64,000 nt of DNA. Source: Mycobacterium gallinarum. GTDB lineage: Bacteria > Actinomycetota > Actinomycetes > Mycobacteriales > Mycobacteriaceae. The stretch covers positions 4,588,001 through 4,652,000 of the forward strand of contig NZ_AP022601.1 of NCBI RefSeq assembly GCF_010726765.1, read 5' to 3'. The notes below the pieces were generated by a model. It did not search any database. It was given only the letters and a program-made list of their open reading frames with translations, and was not told the DNA's origin. Position numbers and translations under genes: made by a program. Below are positions 37,403-46,448 of this stretch, piece after piece; the stretch's first letter is position 1, and every line of letters starts with the position of its first letter.

Positions 37403-39001
37403 GTGAAGGCGCGGCATATCGGCGTGCTGGCGTTGGTTGCCGCCAGCGTGATGGTGCTCGTTTCCGATCTGCGACTGGCATCGTCGCGCCCCGGCACAGA
37501 GGGCGGCGATGCCATCGCAGGGCCGTACTCGTACCTGCTGGCCAGCTCCACCGATCTGGGGCCGTCGCACAACGACAACGCCCAGTTGACGCTCGCGCTG
37601 CATGATCCGACGCGCCCCGACGGCGTTTTCGATTGGGCGCACAGTCAGGGCCTGGACGTCAGGTGGAAGCCGGGCCAGGCCTGGGCGGTGCTCGAAGGGG
37701 CGGCGGAGAAGGTGGCCGACGCATTCGACGTCGAGGTCCACGACTACCGCGGTAAGCGCGGTCAGGTGTTCTACGCATCGCCGCAACAGCCCGCGATTCC
37801 CGATGCGCTGACCTCCGAGGTCGCCGAGCTGGGACGGATCCTGGGCTACCTGCCGCACCACACGTCGCAGACGCGGATGTTTCCGCTCGACGTGCCGGAC
37901 AAGGGACTGAAGCCCAGCGCACTGTTGAACACCTACAACGCGTCGCGGCTGGCCGCCGACGGCTATACGGGCAAGGGTGCCACGATCGTGTTCTTCGCCT
38001 TCGACGGTTTCGACCAGTCCGATCTGGACGCGTTCGCCACCACGTACGGGCTGCCCCAGTTCACCCCGGAAGTCGTCGGTGGCGAGCTCGACGACCCGCG
38101 CGGCGAGACGACGATGGATCTCGAAGTGGCCCACGCGGTCGCGCCGGATGCGCGCAAGGTCGTGTTCAGCGCCCAGTCGACGATCTCCGGCGACGGCACG
38201 TTCGAGAAGATCGGCGAGTTGTTCGCCGAAGCCGATCGCCGGTATCCCGGTGCGATCTGGAGCTTTTCGATCGGATGGGGTTGCGACAAACTCATCACTG
38301 CCGCCGATCTCGCACCGGCGCGGGAAGCGCTCGCGGCGGCACAGGCGAACGGCACGACGGCGTTCAACGCGAGCGGCGATCTCGCCGGGCTGGAGTGCAA
38401 AGGCGGCGACGACTGGTCGTCTCCGCCCGGCGAGGCTGATATAGGGCTGGACTCACTGGCGTCACTGCCGGAGATGACCGATGTCGGCGGCACGACGCTG
38501 TCCACCGACGCCGACGGCAGGTGGCTCGCCGAGCAGGCCTGGTACGACGTCCCGCTATCGGTCGGCAGCGGAGGCGGGGTGTCCAACCTGTTCGAGCGCC
38601 CGGAATGGCAACGGGCCGTGATGCCCGACCGCGATCCCGACCGCAGGCTGACGCCCGACGTCGCGGCCGTCGCCGACCCCTTCACCGGCGTGCGCATCAT
38701 CTTCAAGGGAACCGAACTGGTCGGTGGCGGGACATCGCAGTCCGCGCCGATCTGGGCGGGGCTTGCCGCGGTGATGAACCAGTACCTGCTCGCCAACGGC
38801 GGGCAGCTGATCGGTGCCTTCAATCCGCTGCTCTACCGGATCGCCGAGGGTGCACCGCTGCCCGCGTTCCGTGACGTGACACTCGGCGCCAACGCCGTCG
38901 CCGAGGCCGGACCGGGTTACGACCTCATCACCGGGCTCGGTACCCCCGATGTCGACAACCTCGTACGCAATCTGCTGATCCTCCAAGAGGCGGCCGAATG
39001 A
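37403..39001 (+). CDS. Secreted S53 (sedolisin/kumamolisin-type) serine-carboxyl peptidase
   Basis: 532 residues, GTG start, with an N-terminal hydrophobic signal/anchor (VLALVAASVMVLVSDLRLA). A pro-kumamolisin activation domain (about 50-155) is followed by the catalytic domain. The Glu and Asp of the triad sit in RGETTMDLEVAHAVAPDARK; the nucleophilic Ser lies in ELVGGGTSQSAPIWAGLAAV. The C-terminal calcium-site region is DLITGLGTPDVDNL. An acid-active exported endopeptidase is expected. Overlaps the next gene by four bases. Confidence 0.88.
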   Translation: MKARHIGVLALVAASVMVLVSDLRLASSRPGTEGGDAIAGPYSYLLASSTDLGPSHNDNAQLTLALHDPTRPDGVFDWAHSQGLDVRWKPGQAWAVLEGAAEKVADAFDVEVHDYRGKRGQVFYASPQQPAIPDALTSEVAELGRILGYLPHHTSQTRMFPLDVPDKGLKPSALLNTYNASRLAADGYTGKGATIVFFAFDGFDQSDLDAFATTYGLPQFTPEVVGGELDDPRGETTMDLEVAHAVAPDARKVVFSAQSTISGDGTFEKIGELFAEADRRYPGAIWSFSIGWGCDKLITAADLAPAREALAAAQANGTTAFNASGDLAGLECKGGDDWSSPPGEADIGLDSLASLPEMTDVGGTTLSTDADGRWLAEQAWYDVPLSVGSGGGVSNLFERPEWQRAVMPDRDPDRRLTPDVAAVADPFTGVRIIFKGTELVGGGTSQSAPIWAGLAAVMNQYLLANGGQLIGAFNPLLYRIAEGAPLPAFRDVTLGANAVAEAGPGYDLITGLGTPDVDNLVRNLLILQEAAE

Positions 39002-40194
39002 CGACTCCCGACGATTCCGTCCCGACTACGGAATGCCGCATCTGCAAGACCGACGTACCGGAGGGCGAGTACTGCGGACTATGCGGATGCCACCTGGAAC
39101 CGCGGCCCGGCGAGGGCCCGGACTGGTTGCGCGTCAAGAACTTCGGGGCGGCGCCGAACGAGCACCTGCTGCAGCTGTCGTTGGCCAGTTCGCTGTTCCC
39201 CCAGGTGGCGCAGCGCTCCCGAACAGCGTTCCGGCTGGGTCTGGTGGTGCTGCTGGTGTGCCTCGTCGCATTCACGCTGCTGCGTCTGCCCGCCGCGCTG
39301 ATCACCGTCGGCACGCTGGGCCTGCCCGTGCTGTACCTCATCTATCTCCGCGAGTCGGATGCCTTCCGCGACTTCCCGGTCAGCACTCTGGTGCTCACCG
39401 CGGTGCTCGGTGTTGGATTTGGGGTGGGATGGGTCCTGCTGACGGGTGCGATGGTCGCCCGCTCGTACGAGGTCGGTCTGGGCTCCGCCATCACGGGCAT
39501 GCCGATGCTCCGCGTGGGTATCGGCATTCCGCTGGGCGGGGTGATCCTGATGCTGTTGCCGGCCGTCATCGTGAGGGTGTTCCGACCATCCTCACGAGAA
39601 GCGTTGGACGGCTTCAGGATCGGAATGCTAGGCGCTTTCGCCTTCATGGCCGCGGCGGCGATGACGCGGTCGGCTCCGCTGTTCGGGACAGGGGCCATCA
39701 GCAAGCGCCCGCTGGAGAGCCTGCTCGTCGAGGCGGGCATCAGGGGCATCTCGATACCGTTGATCACCGCGGCCGCTGGTGGATTGATCGGTGCGGCACT
39801 GTGGTTCACCCGCCCGGCAAGTAAGAAGGATCAGCACCCCGGCATGGTGCGGCTGGTTCTCGTCGGCCTCGCGGCGGCGATCCTCGCCGTCTATCTCGGG
39901 CTGGGCCTGATCGACGTCGCCCGCGTCCCGCAGTTGTTGATGCTGGTGCTCTATCTGGCACTGGCGCTGGTCGCCATGCTGGTGTTGCGTATCGGTTTGC
40001 ATCTGGCGCTGCTGCACGAGGTGCACGACGAGATCCAGTCCGATGAGCCGCTGCTGTGTACGCACTGCGGACATGTGGTGCCGGATATGGCTTTCTGCCC
40101 CGCGTGCGGGGTGGCGACGCGGGCATCGTCACGGGCGTCACGCGAAGACCGGCGCGACGCCCGTCCGGTGCGTGAAGGTCCCGACACACCGTGA
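38998..40194 (+). CDS. Multi-pass membrane protein with N- and C-terminal zinc ribbons
   Basis: 398 residues. The N-terminal CxxC-CxxC zinc ribbon is CRICKTDVPEGEYCGLCGCH. Then come about eight membrane helices (roughly 75-345). A second ribbon lies at the C terminus: LCTHCGHVVPDMAFCPACGV. A basic tail follows. It is translationally coupled to the S53 peptidase and to the next gene, suggesting a membrane-bound partner. Function unknown. Confidence 0.82.
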   Translation: MTTPDDSVPTTECRICKTDVPEGEYCGLCGCHLEPRPGEGPDWLRVKNFGAAPNEHLLQLSLASSLFPQVAQRSRTAFRLGLVVLLVCLVAFTLLRLPAALITVGTLGLPVLYLIYLRESDAFRDFPVSTLVLTAVLGVGFGVGWVLLTGAMVARSYEVGLGSAITGMPMLRVGIGIPLGGVILMLLPAVIVRVFRPSSREALDGFRIGMLGAFAFMAAAAMTRSAPLFGTGAISKRPLESLLVEAGIRGISIPLITAAAGGLIGAALWFTRPASKKDQHPGMVRLVLVGLAAAILAVYLGLGLIDVARVPQLLMLVLYLALALVAMLVLRIGLHLALLHEVHDEIQSDEPLLCTHCGHVVPDMAFCPACGVATRASSRASREDRRDARPVREGPDTP

Positions 40195-40919
40195 CCACGG
40201 CGACGAATTTCTTTCCCGGATATGCGGTTCCGGCCGGCACCTACGAGGCACCCCAGCCGCATCGCACGTCGCGCACACGCTTGGTGCTCATATGGTTCGC
40301 CACCATCGCCGTCGTGGCGGGGGCGCTGGTCGGGCTGTCGGCGATGATCAGCAAGCCCCCCGTGCGCTATATGTGCCCGCCGGAGTGCGGCAGGCCGCCG
40401 ACGGGTACGCCGGTCACGATCAACCCTCGTTTCACTGCCGCCGACGGCACGTTCTCGGTGTCGCATCCCGCGCCCAGTTCGGCTTACCGCATCACCACCG
40501 AGCCGAACAAGGTGATCGCCGAGTTCCTCGGCGGTGATGGCGGCAGCATGCAGTTCTTCAGTGTGCCCGTCGCCGGCCGGTCAGCTGAACAGATCGCCAA
40601 AGAACTGGTGGGCAAGAGGTTTCCCGACACCCGGACCGCGTATGAGATTCCCAACGCGATGGTCGGCTACCAGCGCGGGTTCGGCGAGATCGTCGACTGG
40701 TGGCCGCAGGGCGCCAATAGCAATTACCAGCGGATGCGGGTGCTGATCATGGTCGCCATCAAGAACGACCTCGCTCTCGTGGCCTCGGCGGTGGGGCCCT
40801 ACCACGAATTCGGACCCGACTTCGGGTTCGGCAAGCCCTCCGGCGCCAACACCCAAATCGCCTTGGATATGGGCAAATACGTCAACAGCTTCAGCTGGCA
40901 GGGCGACCCGCCGCGCTAG
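40191..40919 (+). CDS. Single-pass membrane protein with extracytoplasmic domain
   Basis: 242 residues, GTG start overlapping the previous stop. One membrane helix (about 30-52) is followed by an outer Cys motif (YMCPPECGRPP) and a globular domain (about 80-240) with FTAADGTFSVSHPAPSS. Not recognised as a named family. Third gene of the S53 peptidase operon; it converges with the small ORF at 40916. Confidence 0.78.
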   Translation: MTTATNFFPGYAVPAGTYEAPQPHRTSRTRLVLIWFATIAVVAGALVGLSAMISKPPVRYMCPPECGRPPTGTPVTINPRFTAADGTFSVSHPAPSSAYRITTEPNKVIAEFLGGDGGSMQFFSVPVAGRSAEQIAKELVGKRFPDTRTAYEIPNAMVGYQRGFGEIVDWWPQGANSNYQRMRVLIMVAIKNDLALVASAVGPYHEFGPDFGFGKPSGANTQIALDMGKYVNSFSWQGDPPR

Positions 40920-41134
40920 TGGGTGGACGCCGTCGTCCGATGGGACGCCACTGTCCCGTGGTGCGGTGTGGCGCCGGAGAACATGAACTGCCACGCCGCC
41001 AGCAGTGCGACCGTTGCGAGGACCAGCGTGGTGGCCAGGTGCGCGAACAGCTGCCTGGCGGTCGTGGCGTTCACGACCGAACGCGGGTGCACGGAGCGTC
41101 CGGCGAGCGGGCGGTCGAAACGTGTTGCGCTCAT
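40916..41134 (-). CDS. 72-residue single-helix membrane protein downstream of the ECF sigma gene
   Basis: One membrane helix (LATTLVLATVALLAAWQFMF, about 33-52), a basic N terminus and a His/Thr-rich outer tail. It contains no cysteine, so it is not a RsrA/RshA-type zinc anti-sigma. A full-length Shine-Dalgarno just upstream supports real expression. It lies 47 bp after the sigma gene on the same strand. Role unknown; membrane anchoring or signalling for the sigma factor is only a guess. Confidence 0.65.
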   Translation of the reverse strand: MSATRFDRPLAGRSVHPRSVVNATTARQLFAHLATTLVLATVALLAAWQFMFSGATPHHGTVASHRTTASTH

Positions 41135-41137
41135 GAG

Positions 41138-41147
41138 TCACCTCCTT
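41138..41147 (-). promoter_or_regulatory. Near-perfect Shine-Dalgarno AAGGAGGTGA
   Basis: On the coding strand AAGGAGGTGA ends three bases before the ATG of the 72-residue ORF, matching the 16S rRNA tail across ten bases. It is much stronger than other sites in this window. Confidence 0.75.
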
Positions 41148-41181
41148 TCAAGCGGTCGACCCCGTCAATCCTCTGGCAGCA

Positions 41182-41763
41182 CTACGCCGCCTGGTCCAGG
41201 CTGTAGCCCCTGGCCTCGGCGACGTCGGACAGCAGGCCGCGCAGCCGATGCCGCGCACGGTGCACGCGTGTCATGACGGTCCCGGCCGGTGCGTCGGTGA
41301 TCTCGGCGATCTCGTTGATGCGCAGACCGACGACATCGGCGTAGTACAGCGCGGTGCGCAGCTTCTCGGGCAGCTGACGCATCGCGGTCTGGATGTCGTC
41401 GTCGCCGATGAGGTCGAGCACCTCGTCCTCGGCGGACTTCAGGCCGCCCGAGGAGTGGCGGGCCTGGGCCACCAGCTGTCCGTCGGTGAACTCGTCGGTC
41501 AGCCACTGGGCTGGGCGTCGCTGTTGCTTCCGGTACGAACTGATATGGCTATTGACCAAGATCCGGTACAGCCAGCCGCCGAGATTCGTGCCGTCGCGGA
41601 AGCCGTGGAACCCGGCGAACGCTTTGGCAGCCGTCTCCTGGAGCAGGTCCTCCGCATCGGCGGGATCGCGCGTCAACTTCAGCGCGTGGCGGTAGAAATC
41701 GTGAATCAGTGGCAGTGCGTCCCGCTCGAAGCGGGCGGTCAGCAGCGCATCGTTTTCAGGCAC
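41182..41763 (-). CDS. ECF sigma factor, SigH/SigR-like
   Basis: 193 residues, GTG start. Region 2 is [20 protein letters not shown] followed by [20 protein letters not shown]; region 4 is [20 protein letters not shown] followed by [18 protein letters not shown]. The wording resembles SigH-type oxidative/heat-stress sigmas, which are expanded in fast-growing mycobacteria. No anti-sigma with an HxxxCxxC motif follows, unlike sigH-rshA. I therefore do not assign a specific symbol. Confidence 0.88.
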   Translation of the reverse strand: MPENDALLTARFERDALPLIHDFYRHALKLTRDPADAEDLLQETAAKAFAGFHGFRDGTNLGGWLYRILVNSHISSYRKQQRRPAQWLTDEFTDGQLVAQARHSSGGLKSAEDEVLDLIGDDDIQTAMRQLPEKLRTALYYADVVGLRINEIAEITDAPAGTVMTRVHRARHRLRGLLSDVAEARGYSLDQAA

Positions 41764-41872
41764 GTAGGGGACTTTTCCGTGTCAACGACGCAGTGTCTGC
41801 ACGGCTGGCACCCATCAGAGGTGGGAAAAACCTACTGCCTGACTACCGGTTAGCCCCCATAGGATCACCAAA

Positions 41873-42484
41873 GTGACGGGCAGCCATGGCACGCGGTTCT
41901 CCCGCGGCGCCGGACGTACCGTCGCGATTGTCGTGGCGCTGGCTCTGGCGGGTGCCATCAGCCTTGCGGCCGACATCGTCGCGTTCGGCGGGCGCTCCGA
42001 CACATCGCAGGCCGATGCGGCAATCGTCCTCGGTGCGGCGGTCGACGACGATGCACCGTCGCCGGTGTTTTCCGAACGTCTGCGGCACGCGGCCGAGCTC
42101 TTCGAATCAGGACAGGTCAAGTGGATCGTCGTGACGGGTGGTGTCGGGCGGGGCGACACGCTCGCCGAATCCGAGGCCGGCCGCGAATGGCTGATCGGGG
42201 CCGGGATTCCGGCCGATCGCATCCTCATCGAGACACAGTCCCGAACCACCAAGCAGAATCTGGTCTTCGCCCGGCCGCTGCTCACCGAACATGACATCAA
42301 TCGCGTGCTGATCGTCAGCGATCCGTTGCATATGCGCCGCGCGATGCGGATGGCCGACGACCTGCGACTTGATGCGCACCCGTCGCCCACGCCAACCAGT
42401 CGCTTCCAAACCCTCGGCACGCAGCTGCCGATGCTGTTGCGCGAGATGTACTTCAGCGTGCATTACTACGCGACGCGTCAGTGA
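41873..42484 (+). CDS. YdcF/DUF218-family membrane-anchored protein
   Basis: 203 residues, GTG start. An N-terminal helix (about 15-37) is followed by a DUF218 domain: DAAIVLGAAVDDDAPSPVFS, KWIVVTGGVGRGDTLAESEA and LIETQSRTTKQNLVFARPLL. The family (SanA, ElyC, YdcF) is linked to envelope polysaccharide or peptidoglycan metabolism; the exact substrate is not known. It ends one base before the convergent EF-G2 gene. Confidence 0.82.
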   Translation: MTGSHGTRFSRGAGRTVAIVVALALAGAISLAADIVAFGGRSDTSQADAAIVLGAAVDDDAPSPVFSERLRHAAELFESGQVKWIVVTGGVGRGDTLAESEAGREWLIGAGIPADRILIETQSRTTKQNLVFARPLLTEHDINRVLIVSDPLHMRRAMRMADDLRLDAHPSPTPTSRFQTLGTQLPMLLREMYFSVHYYATRQ

Positions 42485-42485
42485 G

Positions 42486-44705
42486 CTATACCGACGCCCG
42501 CACCTTGGCCGCCGCCTGCTCCGGCATGGGCTCATAGCGAGCGAAGGATCGCGTGAAGGATCCGGCGCCGTGCGCGAGCGATCGGAGGTCGATCGCGTAT
42601 CGGGTCAACTCGACCTCGGGTATCTCGGCCTTCACGACGGTGCGGTCCTCGCCGACTTTGTCCGTGCCGACCACGCGCCCGCGCCGGCCCGCCAGGTCGC
42701 TCATCACGGCGCCGACGAAATCGTCGGGCACCACGACCGAGACCTCGTCGACCGGTTCGAGCAGGTTAACTTTGGTCGCCGAGGCCGCCTCACGCAGCGC
42801 CAGCCCACCTGCCATCTGGAACGCGAAGTCGGAGGAGTCGACGCTGTGCGCCTTGCCGTCGAACAGCGTCACCCTGATGTCGACGACCGGATAGCCCGAG
42901 CCCGCCCCGTTGAGAAGTCCCTTCTCCATCTGAGCGCGCACACCCTTTTCCACGCTCGGAATGAACTGGCGTGGAACGGAACCGCCGACGACCTTGTCGA
43001 CGAACTCGAAACCAGACCCTTCCGGCAGCGGCTCGACCTCGATGTCGCATACCGCGAACTGGCCGTGGCCGCCGGACTGCTTGACGTGCCGTCCATGTCC
43101 TTTGGCCTTGCCGCCCAGCGTTTCTCGAAGCGGCACCCGTAACTCGACGGTGTCGACGGCGACACCGTAGCGGCGTGCCAGCGCGTCGAGCACCACGCCG
43201 GAATGCGCCTCGCCCATGGTCCACAGCACGATCTGATGTGTCTCGGGGTTCTGTTCGATGCGCAGGGTCGGATCCTCGGCCGCAAGGCGCTGCAACCCGA
43301 CCGCAAGCTTGTCCTCGTCGGTCTTGGCGTGTGGTTGAATGGCCATGGGCAACAACGGTTCCGGCATGGTCCATGGTTTGAGCACCAACGGTTCCGCCTT
43401 CGCGGACAGCGTGTCGCCCGTCTCGGCGCGCGACAGCCGTCCGATGGCGCAGATGTCACCGGCTACCACCTGCGGTGCGGGCCGCTGTTGCTTGCCGAGT
43501 GGGAATGACAGCGTGCCGATGCGTTCGTCCTCGTCATGATCGGCGTGGCCGGCCGTCCAGCGCTGGTCGGCGTGGGTGGGGGAGGAGCCGTTGCCGCCGT
43601 AGAACGACGAGAAGTGGCCGGACACATGCACGGTCGCGTCGGGCGAGATGGTCCCGGAGAACACCCGCACCAGGCTGACGCGGCCCAGATACGGATCCGA
43701 CGTGGTCTTGACGACCTCGGCGAGCAGGGGGCCGGCCGGATCACACGGCAAGCTGTTGCGGGACTTGCCCTGCGGGGTGAACACCTCGGGGAGCTGGTGT
43801 TCGGGCGGGGACGGGAACCCGCTGGTGATGACCTCCAGCAGTTCGAGGGTGCCCACGCCGGTCGTGCTGCACACGGGGACGACCGGAAAGAACGACCCGC
43901 GCGCGACAGCCTTCTCGAGGTCTTCGATCAGCACCGACTGGTCGATCTCCTCGCCGCCGAGGTAGCGCTCCATCAGGGTCTCGTCCTCGGACTCCTCGAT
44001 GATTCCCTCGATCAGGTTGCCGCGCATCTCCTCGATCGCGTCGCCGTAGGAGGCGTCGGGTTCATGGGACGTGGTGCGCTTGCCGTCGGCGTATTCGAAG
44101 TGGGTCTGGGAGAGCAACCCGATGAGGCCGGTGCAGGGTCCGCCGGCGGTGCCGGCAATTGAACCAAAGTCGGCGGGCAGGTACAGCGGCAACACCTTGT
44201 CGCCGAAGGCCTGCTGCGCCGCCGTCAGCGTGTTCTCGTAGTTGGCCCGGGCGTGGTCGAGTTTCGTGATGAGAACGGCCCGCGGCATCCCGACCTGGCT
44301 ACACTCCAGCCACAGCGACTTGGTCGGCTCGTCGATCTCCTCGTTGGACGCGATGACGAACAGCGCGCAGTCCGCGGCTCGCAGCCCGGCGCGCAGTTCG
44401 CCGACGAAGTCGGCGTAGCCGGGTGTGTCGATCAGGTTGACCTTGACGCCGTCGTGCTCCAGTGACGCCAGGGCGAGACCGACCGAGCGCTGCTGCGAGA
44501 TCTCGGCCTCGTCGCAATCGCAGACGGTGGTCCCGTCGACGACCGATCCCGGTCTGTTGAGCACTCCGGCGGCGACCAGTAACGCCTCGACGAGTGTTGT
44601 CTTGCCGCCACCCGATGGGCCCACCAGCACCACGTTGCGGATGGCGGCCGGACTGTCCGCGGTGGGAGCAGCTCCGGCTTGGGAAGTTGTCGTCTTGTCG
44701 GCCAT
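42486..44705 (-). CDS. fusA2: EF-G2, elongation factor G-like GTPase (Rv0120c type)
   Basis: 739 residues with EF-G domain order. G1 is VLVGPSGGGKTTLVEALLV, G3 is LIDTPGYADFVGELRAG, and G4 is VLITKLDHARANYE. G3 has Tyr where true EF-G has the catalytic His (DTPGH). Domain IV is present (GGHGQFAVCDIEVEPLPEGS). M. smegmatis EF-G2 is reported to bind guanine nucleotides but to lack ribosome-stimulated GTPase activity, which agrees with this change. The neighbour PPOX gene matches Rv0121c of M. tuberculosis. Confidence 0.9.
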   Translation of the reverse strand: MADKTTTSQAGAAPTADSPAAIRNVVLVGPSGGGKTTLVEALLVAAGVLNRPGSVVDGTTVCDCDEAEISQQRSVGLALASLEHDGVKVNLIDTPGYADFVGELRAGLRAADCALFVIASNEEIDEPTKSLWLECSQVGMPRAVLITKLDHARANYENTLTAAQQAFGDKVLPLYLPADFGSIAGTAGGPCTGLIGLLSQTHFEYADGKRTTSHEPDASYGDAIEEMRGNLIEGIIEESEDETLMERYLGGEEIDQSVLIEDLEKAVARGSFFPVVPVCSTTGVGTLELLEVITSGFPSPPEHQLPEVFTPQGKSRNSLPCDPAGPLLAEVVKTTSDPYLGRVSLVRVFSGTISPDATVHVSGHFSSFYGGNGSSPTHADQRWTAGHADHDEDERIGTLSFPLGKQQRPAPQVVAGDICAIGRLSRAETGDTLSAKAEPLVLKPWTMPEPLLPMAIQPHAKTDEDKLAVGLQRLAAEDPTLRIEQNPETHQIVLWTMGEAHSGVVLDALARRYGVAVDTVELRVPLRETLGGKAKGHGRHVKQSGGHGQFAVCDIEVEPLPEGSGFEFVDKVVGGSVPRQFIPSVEKGVRAQMEKGLLNGAGSGYPVVDIRVTLFDGKAHSVDSSDFAFQMAGGLALREAASATKVNLLEPVDEVSVVVPDDFVGAVMSDLAGRRGRVVGTDKVGEDRTVVKAEIPEVELTRYAIDLRSLAHGAGSFTRSFARYEPMPEQAAAKVRASV

Positions 44706-44837
44706 GACGTTCCCTCCAGGTTCGTTAAACCAGAATTCTCCGAACCGTCACCGAGCACAAGGGAATGACACAACTCGTGGGGTGTGCAGCGACTTGGTGA
44801 CGAGGCCGTAGCCGTGTTCACCGTTGCGCAGCGGCAT

Positions 44838-45257
44838 TCACGCCTGCCACGCTGACCACCGCGCGACGGCGATCGTGACGACGGGACCGTCGAGCGCAAG
44901 CCTTTGGTACTGAACGTATTTGCGCCGCAGCAGCGCATAGCCGCTGGCCATCTCGTCACCGCTGTGGTGGACCTCGGCGACGCCGTCGGCCCGCACCCAC
45001 CACAGCTGGGTCCAGTCTTCGTCGTAGTTGTCGACGAGCACGCTCACCCGGGGGTTGGCCTCGATGTTGGTCAGCCGCTGCAACCGTTTGGTGGACTTAC
45101 GTTTGGCGTCGACAGCGGTGTAGATGACTGGTTGTTCGCGGTCGGTGTTGACCGCGAACACCACGGGCACAACGTGTGGCGCGCCGTCCGGCCCGACGGT
45201 GGCGAGCATCGCGACGGGCGATTGCGCGAACAGGGCCGCAGCGTCGATTTCGGCCAT
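44838..45257 (-). CDS. PPOX-class F420-dependent oxidoreductase (Rv0121c-like)
   Basis: 139 residues from the ATG at 45257; the longer open frame has no family match upstream. Split beta-barrel fold with [20 protein letters not shown] and [20 protein letters not shown], then [18 protein letters not shown]. This TIGR03668-like group uses F420 or flavin as cofactor; the substrate is unknown. Same neighbour as in M. tuberculosis (EF-G2). Confidence 0.85.
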   Translation of the reverse strand: MAEIDAAALFAQSPVAMLATVGPDGAPHVVPVVFAVNTDREQPVIYTAVDAKRKSTKRLQRLTNIEANPRVSVLVDNYDEDWTQLWWVRADGVAEVHHSGDEMASGYALLRRKYVQYQRLALDGPVVTIAVARWSAWQA

Positions 45258-45267
45258 GGGATTCAGA

Positions 45268-45726
45268 CTATTCCGAACCCTCGATGCACGCCTGCGTGGT
45301 CGGAAGGACCTCGGCGCAGCTGCTCGCGGTCGCCCGTGCGAGGAGCGCATACAGATCGTGCTGCTCCGAATCGCTCAGCGGGGCGAGCACACGTTGTTCG
45401 ACGACCCAGAGCACCTTCTCGATCTCGGTGAGCGTGCGTGTGCCCGCCGCGGTCAGCATCACGGTGTGCCGCCGGCGGTCTTCGGCCGAGCGCCTGCGCT
45501 CGATGAGGCCGTCGGACTCGAGTTCGTTCAGCAGGCCCACCACGTTCGTCGCGTCGATTCCGAGCATGGCGGTCAGGTCGGACTGATTCTGTTCGCCGAG
45601 GTCGCGCAGCAGGGTCAGGGCGACGACGTGCCGCGCGCGGAGACCGAAGGCGATCAACTCCACTTCGGCCTCGGTCTGCATCCGCCGCGCCAGGTGCACC
45701 AGCAGCGGCGCGGACAGTTCTGGCAC
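45268..45726 (-). CDS. MarR-family regulator
   Basis: 152 residues, GTG start. The winged helix reads [20 protein letters not shown] followed by [20 protein letters not shown] and [16 protein letters not shown]. It is divergent from the azoreductase gene, and MarR-type proteins commonly repress such quinone or azo reductases. No conserved Cys in the recognition region, so control is probably by ligand. Confidence 0.87.
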   Translation of the reverse strand: MPELSAPLLVHLARRMQTEAEVELIAFGLRARHVVALTLLRDLGEQNQSDLTAMLGIDATNVVGLLNELESDGLIERRRSAEDRRRHTVMLTAAGTRTLTEIEKVLWVVEQRVLAPLSDSEQHDLYALLARATASSCAEVLPTTQACIEGSE

Positions 45727-45766
45727 GTCATCAGCCTACGGGAATACGCCGATGATCTATTTGGTA

Positions 45767-45793
45767 TAGATAGCTTGTAATACACTAACTATC
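45767..45793. promoter_or_regulatory. Candidate MarR operator between marR and azoR
   Basis: The 83-bp gap holds an AT-rich patch unlike the flanking DNA, with inverted half-sites GATAG (45769-45773) and CTATC (45789-45793). Location and symmetry suit a MarR dimer; the site is inferred only from symmetry and base composition. Confidence 0.4.
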
Positions 45794-45809
45794 AATGAGG
45801 AAGGAACTG

Positions 45810-46406
45810 ATGAACCAGTTGCTACACATCGACTCCTCGGTCCAGGGCGACCAGTCCGTCAGCCGTCGTCTCACCGCCCGTGCCGTCCAGCGGTGGCGCG
45901 ACACCCACCCGGAGGGCTCTGTCGTGTATCGCGATCTGGCGAGTAATCCGATTCCGCACCTCGGGGACGTGACGTCACCGGCGCTGACCGCCGAACTGAT
46001 CGGCGAGATCAAGCGTGCCGACACGGTTGTGCTCGGACTCCCGCTGTACAACTTCGGCCCGCCGAGCACGGTCAAGGCGTGGGTGGATCACATCGTCGCG
46101 CCCGGGCTGTCGATAGACGCCGAAACGGGGGCGGGTCTGCTCGGCGATACCGAGTTCGTCGTGCTCGAAAGTCGGGGCGGCGGCTACGGTCCGGGCACAC
46201 CTCGAGAGGGTTGGGATCACGCTGAATCTTGGTTGCCCCATGCGGTGTCGATGACGGGCCTGTCGCCTCGCCTCATCGTCGCCGAACTCACGATGGCGGA
46301 TGTCAATCCAGCGATGGCTGAGCTCAAACCGCTTGCGGCCGCGAGCCTGAACCAGGCGTTCGAGGCGATCGACGCACTGTGGGAAGTCGGTGAGAACGCC
46401 GCCTGA
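45810..46406 (+). CDS. azoR: FMN-dependent NADH-azoreductase/quinone reductase
   Basis: 198 residues. Flavodoxin-like AzoR fold with LLHIDSSVQGDQSVSRRLTA at the N terminus, the FMN-site loop LGLPLYNFGPPSTVKAWVDH, and ESRGGGYGPGTPREGWDH. I prefer the ATG at 45810 because AGGAAGGA (45797-45804) is its ribosome site; the ATG at 45795 would place that site inside the gene. Two-electron reduction of quinones or azo compounds is expected, induced through the divergent MarR. Confidence 0.87.
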   Translation: MNQLLHIDSSVQGDQSVSRRLTARAVQRWRDTHPEGSVVYRDLASNPIPHLGDVTSPALTAELIGEIKRADTVVLGLPLYNFGPPSTVKAWVDHIVAPGLSIDAETGAGLLGDTEFVVLESRGGGYGPGTPREGWDHAESWLPHAVSMTGLSPRLIVAELTMADVNPAMAELKPLAAASLNQAFEAIDALWEVGENAA

Positions 46407-46448
46407 GGCCCAGCTGGTGGTCGATAGTTATGGGCGTGAGTTCCGGAG

